Origin: Litsea cubeba
Lineage: Eukaryota; Streptophyta; Magnoliopsida; Laurales; Lauraceae
Length of the DNA stretch: 64,000 bases
Assembly (NCBI GenBank): GCA_012931725.1
Contig: CM022948.1
Location: 77,820,276 to 77,884,275 of the forward strand
Direction of reading: 5' to 3'
Positions 51,501 through 63,580 of the stretch are shown here, one piece after another. Under the pieces are notes generated by a model. The model saw nothing but the letters and a program-made list of their open reading frames with translations. It made no database searches and was not told the DNA's origin. The stretch's first letter is position 1, and the number at the start of each line of letters is the position of its first letter. The translations under genes were made by a program, and so were the position numbers.

Positions 51501-53280
51501 CCCGCGAATTTGTTTGTACCGTTTGACAATTCTCACGAGGTTAGAGCTGGATTGAATAGTCTTGACTTTACCCGAAATGGACTCCATCACAAACCTGGAG
51601 ATGAAACTAGAGGTGGAAGCCCCTCCTCCGACCCACCAAGAATACAACTTGATGATTTTGGATCAGGTTATATTCCAACCTTATAAATAAGTAGTTGGGA
51701 AAATTAATAGACTATTGCATAATATTCAATCCAAAGGTTTAAACATCAACGGGCTAGTTTGTCTGCATAGAAGTGAATACATAAGAATCCGTAGTCAAAC
51801 TGGTTCCAACAATCTCTCGGATGTAGTTCAGCCGATTCCATCAGAGGATTAGGCAATGTGAAGAATATCGGGTGGAAAAGAAAATGTAAATGTACCCCGG
51901 ACTTTCCTGGGTCTTGAATTGCTAGGTTACATGAAGTAACTGGGCCACCCGGCCTCATAAAATACATAATCATTCATGGTGAAATGAGCTTCGCCGAAGG
52001 AACTATTTAAGATGCGAGGGATCAACAATGTAAGGCGGAGATGTAGATGAGACCGTTACTTTCATAAGTATTGAATTACTAGGGTAACGAATGAAAATTC
52101 ATTTTCCATCTTCCATTGATATCATTTTCAATAAAGGGGAGTTTTTTTTACTATAAATTTTGGATATTCATCTTTGATTATTCATTTTTGATCACTAACA
52201 GAAATACAATCCTAGATATTCAATAACATGAAAAAAAAAAAAAAAAAAAAAACAGCCTATAAGAGCATGTTTGTTTGCACTAAATTACATAAAATTGAAT
52301 TCATAAGAGTCATGCCAAGTTCCATCTACATCTCTACTTTATATCTTTCTTATTTTACCACTTTAGTAATCCTTTGGTAGAATTCATGTATTCAATTCCC
52401 TATATATCTCTTCATAAGTTAGTGATATGTATCAATTTATCAACCATATCAGTTTGATTTTATATCACCATTAGAAGAGTGTACAAAGTATCTCAATACT
52501 CTGTATCAACTAATATTTAAGTGGCGATTCAACCTGCTGACCAAGCTTAGAGTTACTGTGGGACCAACTTATGTATATTTGATAGAGTTACTGTGGGACC
52601 AACTTCTTTTGGATCGAGTGTACGGTTTTTAGATCTATATATATATATATATAAAGGTAGTTTATTTAATTTGAGCTGCTCGGATTTTTAATAGGTAGGC
52701 CTCACAGTGGAAATCCACTTTTTTAACTCAGGATTTCTCTAATATGGACTCCCTTTGAATTGGTAAAGCATTCCCTAATCCCTACATTGCCCATGATCTA
52801 TCAGCAAACTATTTTAAAGTGCAAACTCTCATTCTTCCATATTTTTCCCTTTTCTGTCATTCTGATGCGTGATATGTATCTTCTCTAAACTGTCTGTTCT
52901 TTGGTCAAGATTGAAGGGCTCAGATCTTCTGACGGGAGACGAGCTAACAGGGACCATCAAATCTACGATAGGTGCTCATCAGGACATTATATGCGCTCTA
53001 GTACATCAAGAGTCAGGACAGAATAATTCTTCATGTTTAAAGAAAGATGATGTTATGACTTACATAAAAGTTTGATTTATTAAAGCAAAAGCGGCTGTGG
53101 GGCTCCTCAAATGAAGTTGAAATTTTGAAAAAGAGAAAGTTTGATTACTCTCATATAATCATTGCAATTCTTTTGACTGTTAATAACAGCATCTCTATTC
53201 TTCAAAACACACTCTCTTTATTAAAAAAGAAAACTATGGTTGTGTATTGAAAAAGCTATTTTTCCCCTTGCCTTTAAAAG
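48551..53280. other. Intergenic DNA without recognised genes
   Basis: Apart from the 128-bp duplication near 50431, I see only AT-rich non-coding DNA with short random frames. Phrases near 51060-51230 (GAATTTTAACTTCC, AATTCTCAGAATT) look like decayed MITE ends. Confidence 0.4.
50431..50690. repeat. Two tandem copies of a 128-bp unit
   Basis: GTGAAAATCCT.TATATGATTGCTAT...CAGTCGTACCAAGTTAA occurs at 50431-50558 and again at 50559-50683. A third start (CACGTGAATCC) follows at about 50681. A simple tandem duplication with moderate divergence. Confidence 0.8.
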
Positions 53281-53294
53281 CTAATTATTGAAAG

Positions 53295-53496
53295 TGTTTT
53301 TTTTTTTTCACGAGGGAGCCTAGCGTCTTTGAGAATTGACTATTTCTCCGAGCACGTGAAGTCCTTGCCTCCCTCACATTACAGGTAAGTTAGACTTTTG
53401 CCTGGGCAAGTGACATTGGGAAGAGTGCACGAGTTCGAAATTGTAACATTCGGCTCTTGAGCCAAAGTTCTAGCCAACTACGCTACTCCTTGGGGT
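53295..53496 (-). mobile_element. Complete tRNA-derived SINE with perfect 13-bp TSD
   Basis: Read on the minus strand, the head CCCCAAGGAGTAGCGTAGTTGG carries an A-box (TAGCGTAGTTGG). A B-box-like TTTCGAACTCG follows, and the element ends in an A-tail (T-run at 53297-53309 on plus). TAATTATTGAAAG flanks it exactly at 53282-53294 and 53497-53509. About 202 bp, young by its intact duplication. Confidence 0.88.
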
Positions 53497-54361
53497 TAAT
53501 TATTGAAAGGTTAATGTCATATTTTAATGATAATAACTAACTACGTAGAGAACCCTAGGCATGTCACCTTTTCCACCCGAGGGCTCCTTAACTCACCTAA
53601 GGACACGAGGGCTCTCCCATTAGCATGGTTATTTCAGTCCCCAGCCCCTTAGCTGGGGTTAAAAAAAAACCTTCAGTAGAGAAAATGGCATTTTCCGACT
53701 GTCGATAAAAAGAAATTCAATCTTCTATTTTTTGCACAAGGTATTTAAAATAATTAAATTTATTCCTTTAAATTAATTGAGAAAGAAAAGAGAAAAAGTG
53801 CTTCCTCTAGAGAATTTTTTTTCCTGCTTTCAAATTGGCTCTAACAATAGTTATACTGTTATAGTACCATTTTTGTATTTCTATTACTTAAATTAAACGT
53901 ATTTTCACAACATTTATCTATGATATCTTAATAGAACCTTCGAATGTGAGAATATCTCAAAATTTCTTGAGATGGTCGTCTAGGTAACAACAACAATGAT
54001 CTGGATGAAGATGACAACTCTAGCTTGCTTAGAGTTACCACAGATGTTTCCTATATTAAAGACAAAGTACAACGACTTAAAACGACTTGGCCAAAAGGAA
54101 TCTAACTCATATGGAAATTTAAAAGGGTGGTTACCAAAGGAATATGACTTGACATAACCAAATTACTAACACAAGTAAAGTAAAAGAAAAGGAATCTCTC
54201 TAACTTTTGGAGAGGAGTATGAATGTTCTAGTAAAATGTCCTTTCATCTGCATCCATCAAAATAAAGGGTGTATTAAGGTTACCAAAATAAATAAGTATT
54301 TAAATAAATATTTATGAGCAAATATATTAATTAATAAAGGGTGTGTATGATCAACCATGTA

Positions 54362-54514
54362 TTTTTTTTTTTTGTTGCTAACGGAGGGTTCTGGTAGCAC
54401 TAGTGGACTCATCATTTGGTTCCTGAAGAGGGGGGACCGGGGATGATACCAAAACCTCTAGCTCTTGAAAAGAGAGGAACCGTGGTCCTGACCACTCGGC
54501 CAACCCTTTGGGTT
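54362..54514 (-). mobile_element. tRNA-derived SINE
   Basis: On the minus strand, GGTTGGCCGAGTGGTCAGGA (54506-54487) contains a textbook A-box (TGGCCGAGTGGT). GCTAGAGGTTTTGG is a degraded B-box region. The element ends in an A-tail (T-run 54362-54373 on plus). Only an imperfect flanking match is visible, so it is older than the SINE at 53295. Confidence 0.7.
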
Positions 54515-56948
54515 AGATAAACAATGTCGTAGAGTTTAACTAAAAGACTGAACCACCACCATATTTAATTGTTCAGTTCAGTAATTGACTCTACAATGAA
54601 GAAGAATTTAGATATAATCACCACCCACCGGTATCTTTTAATTACAAATAAATCATCTTTTTTACTTTTTTTTTTTTTTTTGGTTTTTTCACAAATGACT
54701 GTCAATACGATATTGACATCATTGGACCCAACCATGGACTTGAATTTCATAATTAAAAAAGGGGGTCTAAATATTGGACAAAACCCAAATTTTCATATTC
54801 ATGATCTGATTTTCTATATGATGGCTGTGGATCTGGATTTGACACAGTTTTGCGTGATGGATTCAGATCCAATATCAATCACAGAACCAAAGATTTGTTT
54901 CCTGATCCCAGTATGAGAGAAGAAGTTGGGGGTGGATGCTTAGATGGATGGGTCCTAAATAGATTTGTTGCGGACTGGCAATATGATTCATCATTCAAGT
55001 TTGTAGGGTATCAAACAGCACTATGATGCAAGCTCTGGAAACAAAATATCTCTTTTAAGGGTATACTTGTTCGATGAGAGGATTCAATGATGAAAGATAA
55101 AATTATTCTGATTTTTCATATAACCAACTATTCCATTGTTTTGTACGACATTTTCCTTGTAGAAATTACACAAGAATTCAGATCAAGATTGGATTTAAGA
55201 AATTTTCAATTCCATCCTCCTGAATTTGAGTTTATATCTGAATTTCTCCTGAATCCACAGGAGGCATGATAGTTGATTTATCCTGCATCAAGAGACTTTT
55301 GATTTTTTTATAATTAGATACCCATTAACATCCCCAGGATTCGGGTCGTACTCGGCCCATATTTCAATATCAAAAGTTACCATTTCTCCTACTGCATATA
55401 ATTGTTTCTCTCTCATAGCATTCCTATCTTCGCAAGAACTGAAAACAAAATAAAATCCGAGGCTAAGTTCAAAATTCAAAATATTAATATGTAGCCGGCC
55501 ATCATCTTAATAATTCAAATCCTAGGAAAGTCAAGATGCCTCCCACTATACAATAATTTATATCCTTTACCCCTCACCCCAGACATTCATACATTCCCTC
55601 TTTAATACTCCTGTGATAGGGCTCATGGGCTCATTTGACTATGAATTTCTATGCATTCAATTACTATGTATTTCAATACAAACAAACAAGCTTAAAGAGA
55701 ATTTTCAGGCCTTAACACATTATTAGCACATCTCGTTTATTGAGAATTTAAAACTGCTCAAAATAAATGTCCATTACCACAATAGTTGACCCAACATCAA
55801 CTTGATCACATATAAAATACATGATAAGTTGAAAAAAAAAGTAAAAATTGGTGTCCACAAAGGGTACTAAAAATATAAGTTGCTTAAACCTAGAAGTGGG
55901 GTATCTAACCAATTATCTTTAGTGTCCCCTACAATCCCATTTATAAAGTTGATTCCCAATGTCTCCTGATGAATTTTCTTTCAAGGATTCTTTTTAGAAG
56001 AGTTCCTGCCTTTTGTTTTAACTCTTAAATGGTCCCTAAAAAATCATTTCTAAAGGAGTTCTTGAATATTCAAAACTATTTTTTATTTAGGTCCCCATAT
56101 ATAGGACTTGGGCTGTCAGTTTGGCCCTCTATGAGGGTACCCGGCCCTCCAAAAACCTCCAAAATGAGGCACTTAAACCCCTGGGTAGGTAGGTCCTCAG
56201 ATTTGCTGGCCATTCAATTTGAGGCTTGGACTAGCCTGGGTCTCTCATATTTCCTATTTTCTAATGTTAGTCTCATGAGAGACATTGTGCATACTCTCCT
56301 TTTGTAGGCACGTGGGACACCCTCTTATCAATCCAGCTCTCAATTTGACATTCATCTAACTATTATTTATCATTGGATGATTATTAAATTATCATCCCGA
56401 AAAAATGTTGCCTTCTAAAAAACGCTTAAATTGAGGGTCATGCGGGAAGGGGTTAGGACGATCTAAAAGAGTTGAGATTTTGCAAACATGTAGGTCCTAT
56501 CCATATCTTTCCATCCCTCACCTTCCCAAGACTGAGGTGGGCATTGATGGCTCATACAAGAGAGTCCACACGGAAGGTCCATGAGAGACATTCGTACCAA
56601 AGCACAGCCCTTATATAAACATATAATAATATATTAAATAGGTGTATTGGATCCAACTTGAAAATATTCTGGGTGTCCAGATCAATTACCGAAAGATGAT
56701 TTGTGGTCCAGTGGTCCAAGACTTGAGGGGGGACCTTGGCACTTTGTAACAGATTTTCCTTTTGGAAACTCTAAAAATAATCTCTTATTTTATTATTTCG
56801 AGCTGATTTATATATGTATATTTAGAGCACTTGTTAAGTCTCTAATTGAAATTTCTATTATATTAAAAATAGAGCTTTGGGCCTCTAAAAAATGCTAATG
56901 GGGCTGCTTTTTTTTTTTTTTTTTTAAGTATAGCCTTTTTAGGCTTTT

Positions 56949-57150
56949 TTTTTTTTTTTTTTGTTTAAGGAAAAGGACTGCATTAACCAGAAAAACAATA
57001 AATACATGACATGTAATGATTGGGCATCAGAACCATGGTCTCATCACCTAATAAGCCATGGAATCCACAGCTTTTACAGTACTTATCCATTTGTGGGGCT
57101 TCACAACTCACAAGCATGTTGTTGGAGAGACGTCCAAGGAGAAAAGGGGC
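56949..57150 (-). mobile_element. 5'-truncated LINE-like 3' end
   Basis: On the minus strand a ~190-bp segment ends TGGTTAATGCAGTCCTTTTCC and a long A-tail (T-run at 56946-56962). The similar sequences T(n)AAGTATAGCC.TTTT (about 56909-56940) and T(n)AAGTAGAGCCATTTT (about 57151-57187) lie on both sides like an imperfect target duplication. Interpretation as a LINE tail rests on these features only. Confidence 0.4.
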
Positions 57151-58684
57151 TTTTTTTTTTTTTTTTTTTTTAAGTAGAGCCATTTTATCTAAAGCAAGGA
57201 GGTGGACAATGCAAAATTCAAAAGTGTGTTGGATAAATATCACATCATAATATCTTTAAATTGATGCAAATGGTGGGTTTTACGTTGTAATTTCTAAAAA
57301 GTAAGCCCGCCAATTAGCATAATTCCTAAAGGTGGGGTCTCATGTTTACAATCACGAAAAGTGTATGGACTCCATGCTCTCTAATTACTAAAGGTAGGTC
57401 CGATGTCATATTTCCTAGATGTGGGCGCCATGGGCAGGTAATTTTTAGAAAATGATGGAGAAATGCCCCACTAATAAGCTCTTACGTGTAGGCTTACCGA
57501 CACTTTATTATGAAATAAGAGCCTTTTTTAAATAATTTTTACCAAACAAACTAGTAGTAAATTAAAACTTAAAAATTAGATCATTCATTTTAGACCTTAA
57601 TCTAATTAGCTTTTGTTATATTAGAGACTTGATAGGGCCTTGATTGAGATGGTTCCAAAGCCCTTTGGCTCGACCAAACTGATCCAGGGAAGCAAATGGC
57701 ACTCATTCAGAAAAACATGGCAGATAGAATGAGTAGGATAGAGCATGGCTCAAAGGAGGAAAACCCTAGCAAGTAATCGTCCTTGCTCGACACAGAGAAT
57801 TGTACAAGCAGAAATGAGGACAGTCCTCAACTGGAATTAGGAGGCTTCACCAAGCCATGCTCTGCTGGTTCATCATAGCATATAGATGAAGAATGGCTGT
57901 TATTCAAGGAATTTACAGGAAGCAAGATTAGCAAATCGTGCAAGGGAAGAGTACAATCGCAAGAATAAAATAAGTTTGGTGACAACTAACAAAGAAGTTG
58001 CATACAAGTTTTCATCCCTTTATGGTTCAAGTCCCACAGTTATTTCAGGTTCATTACCATATATCTTTCAGATAGTTTTAACTTCTTAATTCACAGGACC
58101 TGCCCCACTCCAAATATTATCAAGTGACATGATTAAATTTATTTAAAAAAAAAAGGCTGAAACCCATCAAAAAAATGGCTGAAAGACAAGTTGGATTCAG
58201 TTCTTTCAAGATAAGCAGATATATGGTTCATCATAAAGAGAATGTCTTTGAATACAACATCAAGCCTTTCATCAGCTTAAAATCTTACACAAGGCAAGTG
58301 TTGTTCTTTAATAAGGTAAAATAGAGACCACAAAACTATTTTTCAATCTACTGCCAGTACTGCAATTTGCAACTGTCAAAAAGTAGTTTGCTTACGACCA
58401 CATAAAGCAAAACCAGTAGATATGCCCATGACAGCACATGTGGAAGAATGCAACTATGAGGACCTTCCTTAGATCTAGTACAATATCTGTTAATGACCTT
58501 ACAGAGACTCTTTAACAAGTCTTCGAAATAGATGGTAAATTGTAACCAGTCATATAAGACTTCATCTAGATTAATACTCAGCATGTAAAAAGACATCATG
58601 AACTAATGCATATGATTATGAAAGAGAACAGAGATGCAAGTAGACTTCATGGTGAATCAGGTGCTTCACAATATTATCTGTATT

Positions 58685-59957
58685 TCAGTCCTCACTGGCC
58701 TTTGGAGAATTCTCTGGGGTCTTCAGAACAGCAGTGTTTCCCCCTTTGTGTGCCATTATGGCTCCACGGAACTCATCAACGACAGAAGCATCCTTGAATT
58801 TTAAGGCAAATGTAGTAAGCCCCTCCTTTCCTTCACCAGCAATATTCATACAGGCAAAAGTTATGCCTCTTTTATCCATATTCGTTAGTTTCATGTCTGG
58901 GTAAAGATTAGCATTCAATATCAACCTGTAGTTACCCCTTGCTCTCATGACAAGCCGAGCCCTTTCAGGACCCTTTGTAGAGATGTTCACTTTTAGTTCA
59001 CCCTTCCCTCGTTCCTTCCATCCCCCATCTAGATACTCAAACAGTACGGCATCTGCAATCGAAAAAACAATCTTCTCGTTCTCTTCGCCTGTCTCGGTAG
59101 GGACCTTTTGCATGGATGACAAACCACTTCCCTCTCTTTTGGTCACATCAGAGGCTGTGGAGCCGAAGAGGTGCAGAGATGTACTCCCATTGTTGGAGCT
59201 ACCCATGCTAAAGGAAGGGAAAGAAGAAACTGTCATTCTTTAGCCCAGAAAGAGGGGTTGATCCATCTTTAGCAATAGATCCAAAGAAAAGGATGTGCTT
59301 GAAAACCCAGTCCCTGCTACTCCCGTGAAGCATTCTGGCTACTCGACAACTGTTGAAATGAACTCAGACGTAAAGCTACCCCAGATGTATTTTTGTGGTC
59401 ATTGTCTGTCTCCTTAACTCCATCCTTGGTTTCTTCTCCGGATGTTGCTTTCTTATCACCTTCCTCGGGCTTTGTTGCTTCTTCATAAGAAACCTTCTCC
59501 TTGTGGGCAGCTTCGACCACTGTTCCATTGGTTTCATTTTCCAACCGATTATTGCCATCATTTGTGCAATTCGATTCATCTGTAGCAGCCACCTCTTCAG
59601 TTTGCTTATCCTCAGTTTCACCTTCTACAGCAGCACTATCTGCCTCTTCTGAAACAGCTTTATCATCAGTAGGGTGAGAATAGTTGGCGTTGCTGGTTAT
59701 TTTTGCACTAGAATCAGTCGGGGGGAAACCAAGCTGATCCCTGCAAATGGATTAGAAGAGGCAGTTAATGGAGGTTGAGGTCGGCGCACCTTTACAATCC
59801 TTCTTGATGCCAACACCTCCTCACTGGCTTTCTTAAAAGTCCCAGTCTCTTGTTCAGTAGCATCGTCGTCATCATCAAGTCCTGGGTTATCACGGGAGAG
59901 TTCCCTTCCAGCAACCCTCTTTTTAGATGAAGGAAAGGTATTTTCTCTATCCCCCAT
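58685..59957 (-). pseudogene. NUP50: NUP50-like nucleoporin with RanBP1 domain, frameshifted
   Basis: The N-terminus (ATG at 59957) has the plant NUP50 signature LSRDNPGLDDDD, FKKASEEVLASRRIVKVRR and SSNPFAGI. A Glu/Lys-rich linker and FG-type region follow, then a full Ran-binding domain: FEYLDGGWKERGKGELKVN, RARLVMRARGNYRLILNA, MDKRGITFAC, FALKFKD, ending TPENSPKASED and a stop at 58685. Such proteins sit at the nuclear pore and help importin/Ran-dependent transport. The frame breaks about four times in the middle: at a C-run near 59721, at about 59332, about 59283 and about 59218. All involve one base in or beside a homopolymer. The ends are intact, and a splice acceptor (TGTGCAG, exon start 60034) upstream suggests a normal 5'-UTR intron, so this is not a processed copy. 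Either a recently decayed gene or assembly indels in a working gene. Confidence 0.6.
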
Positions 59958-60039
59958 TGAGAAATGAAGGACAGTGCTGTTGAGGGGGAAAAAATCTCTA
60001 CACTCTTAAAGGTGCAAAAACCAGAATGAAATCCCTGCA

Positions 60040-60400
60040 CATGACAAATCAGAAATCACCTCCAGCAATATTATGACCTATGCATGGAAAAGAAGCAACT
60101 GCATAAAAAAAAAAAAAAAAACAGCTGCCACTGGCTCTGTCCATAGGATCCTAGCTTCCCTTTTAATAAGTAACAAAATTTAAAAAAAAAAAAAAAAGAA
60201 GAAGAGGATAAAAAATTGTAGAGGAGACATCATTTAAAGCAAGAGAATACAAAGGCAGAAAAAAATAAATGAAAAGGAACAATTTATAAAAGTAAAATGG
60301 CACAGCCCCGGATCCTCAATAAAAAAATAGATCAATCTCTAGTGCAAGACGAGCCAGGCCCAAGTCCACTGGGCCAGACACATGAGTTATTGGGTCAACC
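60040..60400. other. NUP50 upstream region and flank of the gypsy element
   Basis: Non-coding. A-runs (60105-60121, 60181-60197) and AT-rich sequence, probably NUP50 5'-UTR intron and promoter. No clear TATA choice. Confidence 0.4.
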
Positions 60401-60779
60401 TGACCCAACCCATTAGATCAGCCCACAAATCCTGATGGGACCAGCCGGTTATTTTATTGTGGGAAGTTGATATTGTTTAGGATTCTAGTTTCCTATTTGA
60501 TTTAGTATTTTGATTAGGAAGTTTCCTTGCTGATTTAGGAATTTTATTCTTAATAAGTAGAGACGTAGAGTCCTAGTGAGGAGGAAAGACTATTCCCTCT
60601 TCTCTATAAATATGTAAATTCCCTTTTTTGGAATAGACAGATCTGATTATTGAATAGAAGAATTACAGATTGGCTTTGATTTTGCATTTGTCTGCTTGCT
60701 TGCGCGTTCTCAAGTGTTTTGGATTCAGCCAAATCCCCTTTGTGGGTTTGGTCCATTCAATCTCGGATCCCGGGCTGCA
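60401..60779 (+). repeat. Left LTR of the gypsy element
   Basis: Aligns to 63581-63961 over its length. Contains TATAAATATG near 60605 as a promoter candidate and ends GGGCTGCA. The exact left border is uncertain because the two copies lose similarity at about ACCCAA.CCATT. Confidence 0.8.
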
Positions 60780-60784
60780 TTAGA

Positions 60785-61300
60785 TAAGCAGACATATTTC
60801 GCGAAGACGCTCCACGAACTAAGTCCATAGAATATTGTATACCTTGCATTGGAGGTAGTTCTTTTGGTAGTTCCTCACGAGTCAAATCAGAAAATTCATA
60901 AAGAGAGTTTGAATCTCACTAGGAATACATTTCTTAGAAGGCTCCTCTGCACTTGCTTAGTGAATAAGACAGACATCACCTTCTGCTCTTTGCTTTTGTC
61001 CTCAAATATATGCATAGTGAGAACATGGGGATTGGATAGGGCAGTAGGAGCTGCTGCTTGGGTGGTGGACGATAACCTAGTGGTGGAGCATGATTATTTT
61101 GGAAATCGGGAACTCTCAAGTCACTGACTCCCCCCGGCTTGGGTGCTGGAGCGTCGCATTGGTGACCGTAATTCCAGTTCAACCCTTTTTGCCTTGTTAT
61201 AGATTTCATCAACTGTTTCAAAATCATGCATGAGGACCTCATGCCTAATCTCTTGGCGCAAACCAATTCTATAACGGTTGACTAGTGTATGATGAATGAA
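60785..61300 (-). pseudogene. Inverted gag and protease-RT linker fragments
   Basis: On the minus strand 61285-61120 reads a gag-like stretch (VNRYRIGLRQEIRHEVL, then KAKRVELELRS). Further on, 60930-60790 reads FSDLTREELPKELPPM and SMDLVRGAS, the conserved linker just before gypsy reverse transcriptase. Both are antisense to the pol fragments that begin at 61305, so an internal inversion with loss of sequence has occurred. Confidence 0.7.
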
Positions 61301-61301
61301 T

Positions 61302-62130
61302 CCACTATCTTTTCAAAAATTGATCTACGCAGCGGCTACCACCGATTAGCATCCGACCGGGTGACGAATGGAAAACATCATTTAAAACAAAAGATGGTCT
61401 CTATGAGTGGCTAGTCATGCCATTTGGTCTTTCTAATGCTCCAAGCACTTTTATGTGTGATAACCTAGTTATTGCGCCCCTTTCTTGGCAAGTTTGTCGT
61501 CGTTTACTTTGATGATATCTTGATATATAGTAAGTCGAAGAGAGAACACCTAGATCTCTCGAGGCATGTTTTCAGAACCCTACGCCATTCAACCTCAAGA
61601 AGTGCAATTTCATGACTGATACTGTACTTTTCTGGGGTTATGTTATTACTGTTCGATGTGTAGAGGCGGATCCCACCAAGGTGAAAGCTATTTTTGATTG
61701 GCCAACTCGGACGATTAAATCTGAAGTTCGGAGCCTCCATGGACTTGCCACCTTTTAGAGGCACGTTTTCAGAACTCTACGCCATGATAAATTTTACACA
61801 ACCTTAAGAAGTGCGCTTTCATGACTGATACTTTACTTTTCTGGGGCTATGTTATTACTATTCGAGGTGTAGAGGCGGATCCCACAAAGGTGAAAGCTAT
61901 TTTTGATTGGCCAACTCGGATGATTAAATCTGAAGTTCGGAGCCTCTATGGACTTGCCACCTTTTAGAGGCTTTTTATTAGAAATTTCAGTAGCACTATG
62001 GCTCCTATTACTGACGGTATGAAACAAGGGGCATTCAAATGGACTAGTGCTATCGCCCGAGCATTTGAGCGGATCAAACGCAAGATGATAAAAGCTCCGG
62101 TCTTGGTGTCCTACGCCTTCCAAACTTCAA
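61302..62130 (+). pseudogene. Reverse transcriptase fragments with internal duplication
   Basis: The frames read FSKIDLRSGYH, YEWLVMPFGLSNAPSTFM, and VVYFDDILIYSKS, which contains the catalytic FDD. Stops and shifts interrupt the frame. After it a ~200-bp segment is present twice (61561-61757 and 61758-61966). It covers KAIFDWPTR and GLATF, and the second copy is the more complete. KWTSAIARAFERIK follows. Confidence 0.85.
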
Positions 62131-62149
62131 CCAGGTCTTTTAATTTACT

Positions 62150-62500
62150 TGTGATGCATTCAATGTTGGTATAGGAGGCGTGCTTAGTCAAGAGGTTACC
62201 CCATAGCCTTCTACAGTGAGAAGCTCAATGAAGCCAAGAAGACATATTTTCCTTGTGATCTAGAACTCTATGTCGTGGTGCATACTCTGTCATTGGCAAC
62301 ATTATCTAGTAAGAAAAGAGTTTGTTTTATTCTTTGATCATGATGCCCTCAAGCATTTACACTATGAGCAAAAATTGAGTGCACACCGTGCAAGATGGAG
62401 TGCTTATCTTCAAGAATTCACTTTTGTCATCCGACACAAGGCCGGCAAAGAAAATCAAGTTGCAGATGCATTGAGCCGCCGTAAGCATTTATTGACTTCC
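62150..62500 (+). pseudogene. RNase H fragment
   Basis: Reads pieces GVLSQE and FYSEKLNEAKKTY, then FFDHDALKHLH and FVIRHKAGKENQVADALSRR, the end of Ty3-type RNase H. Frame shifts separate the pieces. Confidence 0.8.
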
Positions 62501-62679
62501 ATATCTGTCGCTATTCCTGGATTTGAAGAAATTCACCAAGAGTACCCTGAAGAAAAAGATATTGGTTGCATCTACACCTATCTCCTTAATGGCGAGCAAG
62601 CCCGGCATCCACACTTCAGTATTCATGATGGTTATTTGTTTCGAGGAACAAAACTCTCTCTACCTACCAGCTACCTCCA

Positions 62680-63560
62680 TCCGTGAACATATTGTGCAGG
62701 AATTACATATGGGAGGATGTAGCAGACACTTAGGCCGCGACAAAACCCTCAAATCTTGTTGGTGACGAGTGCTTTTGGCCTAAAATGAAATCTTATGTTA
62801 TTAAATATGTGGTTTATGCAGGGTTTGTCGATTCGCAAAGAGAAATAAAAAGAATGCAAGACTATTAACCCCTTCTAATTCCACATGCTCCTTGAAAAGA
62901 TATCAGGATGGACTTTGTTCTGGGTCTACCAAAGACAACACGCCAAGTTGATTCTATATTTGTTGTTGTGGATCAATTCTCCAAGATGGCTCACTTCATA
63001 CCTTGCTCAAACTCTTCTGACGCATCCAAGATAGCCCAATTATACTTCCGAGAAATGGTACGTCTTCATGGACTTCCAAAGACAATTGTTAAGATGGAGA
63101 TACTAAATTTATGAGTTACTTTTGGAAGACGCTCTGGATGTCGACCAGGACAAAGTTACAATTCTCTGATCATTGACAAACTGACGGCCAAACAGAAGTG
63201 GTGAACCGCAGTTTGAGAAAGTTGCTATGATGATTGGTCCGAGATCACATTACCACTTGGGATCTAGTTTTACCGATGGCTGAGTTTGCTTATAATATTT
63301 TAATCAATAGATCTACGGGGATGTCACCATTTGTCGTGATTGGAGTACGACCACGTCTTCCAGCTGATTTAGCTCCACTACCAGTAGAATTGTGGCCAAG
63401 CGGTGAAAATTTTATCCAGCATATGTAACAAGTACATGATGAGGTCAAGCGAAACATCACAGCCAGTTATGAAACTTACAAGCAACATGCTGGCGCCTGT
63501 CGCCGTTTTGTTGGGTTTGCAGAAGGCGACATGGTATTGGTGTTGATACGCCCCGAGTGA
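62680..63560 (+). pseudogene. Integrase fragments
   Basis: HMGGCSRHLGRDKT (zinc-binding part), MDFVLGLPKT and VVVDQFSKMAHFIPC (catalytic core; first Asp visible), VRLHGLPKTIV, later MAEFAYN and STGMSPF, and a C-terminal GDMVLVLIRPE. Several stops and indels. Confidence 0.85.
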
Positions 63561-63580
63561 CTCCCTCCAAGAGCAAACAC

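Larger units (their letters stand above)
53510..58600. other. Intergenic DNA without recognised genes
   Basis: Besides the SINE at 54362 and the LINE-like tail near 57000, I recognise nothing coding. Frames at 54569-54916, 55087-55269, 56029-56307 and 57886-58089 have no family motif and AT-driven composition. Confidence 0.4.

Noticed and set aside
54569..54916. 115-codon plus-strand frame
   Set aside because: AT-driven, overlaps a poly(T) run and has no recognised motif or splice context.
60849..61127. 92-codon plus-strand frame
   Set aside because: It is the antisense of the inverted gypsy gag/linker segment.
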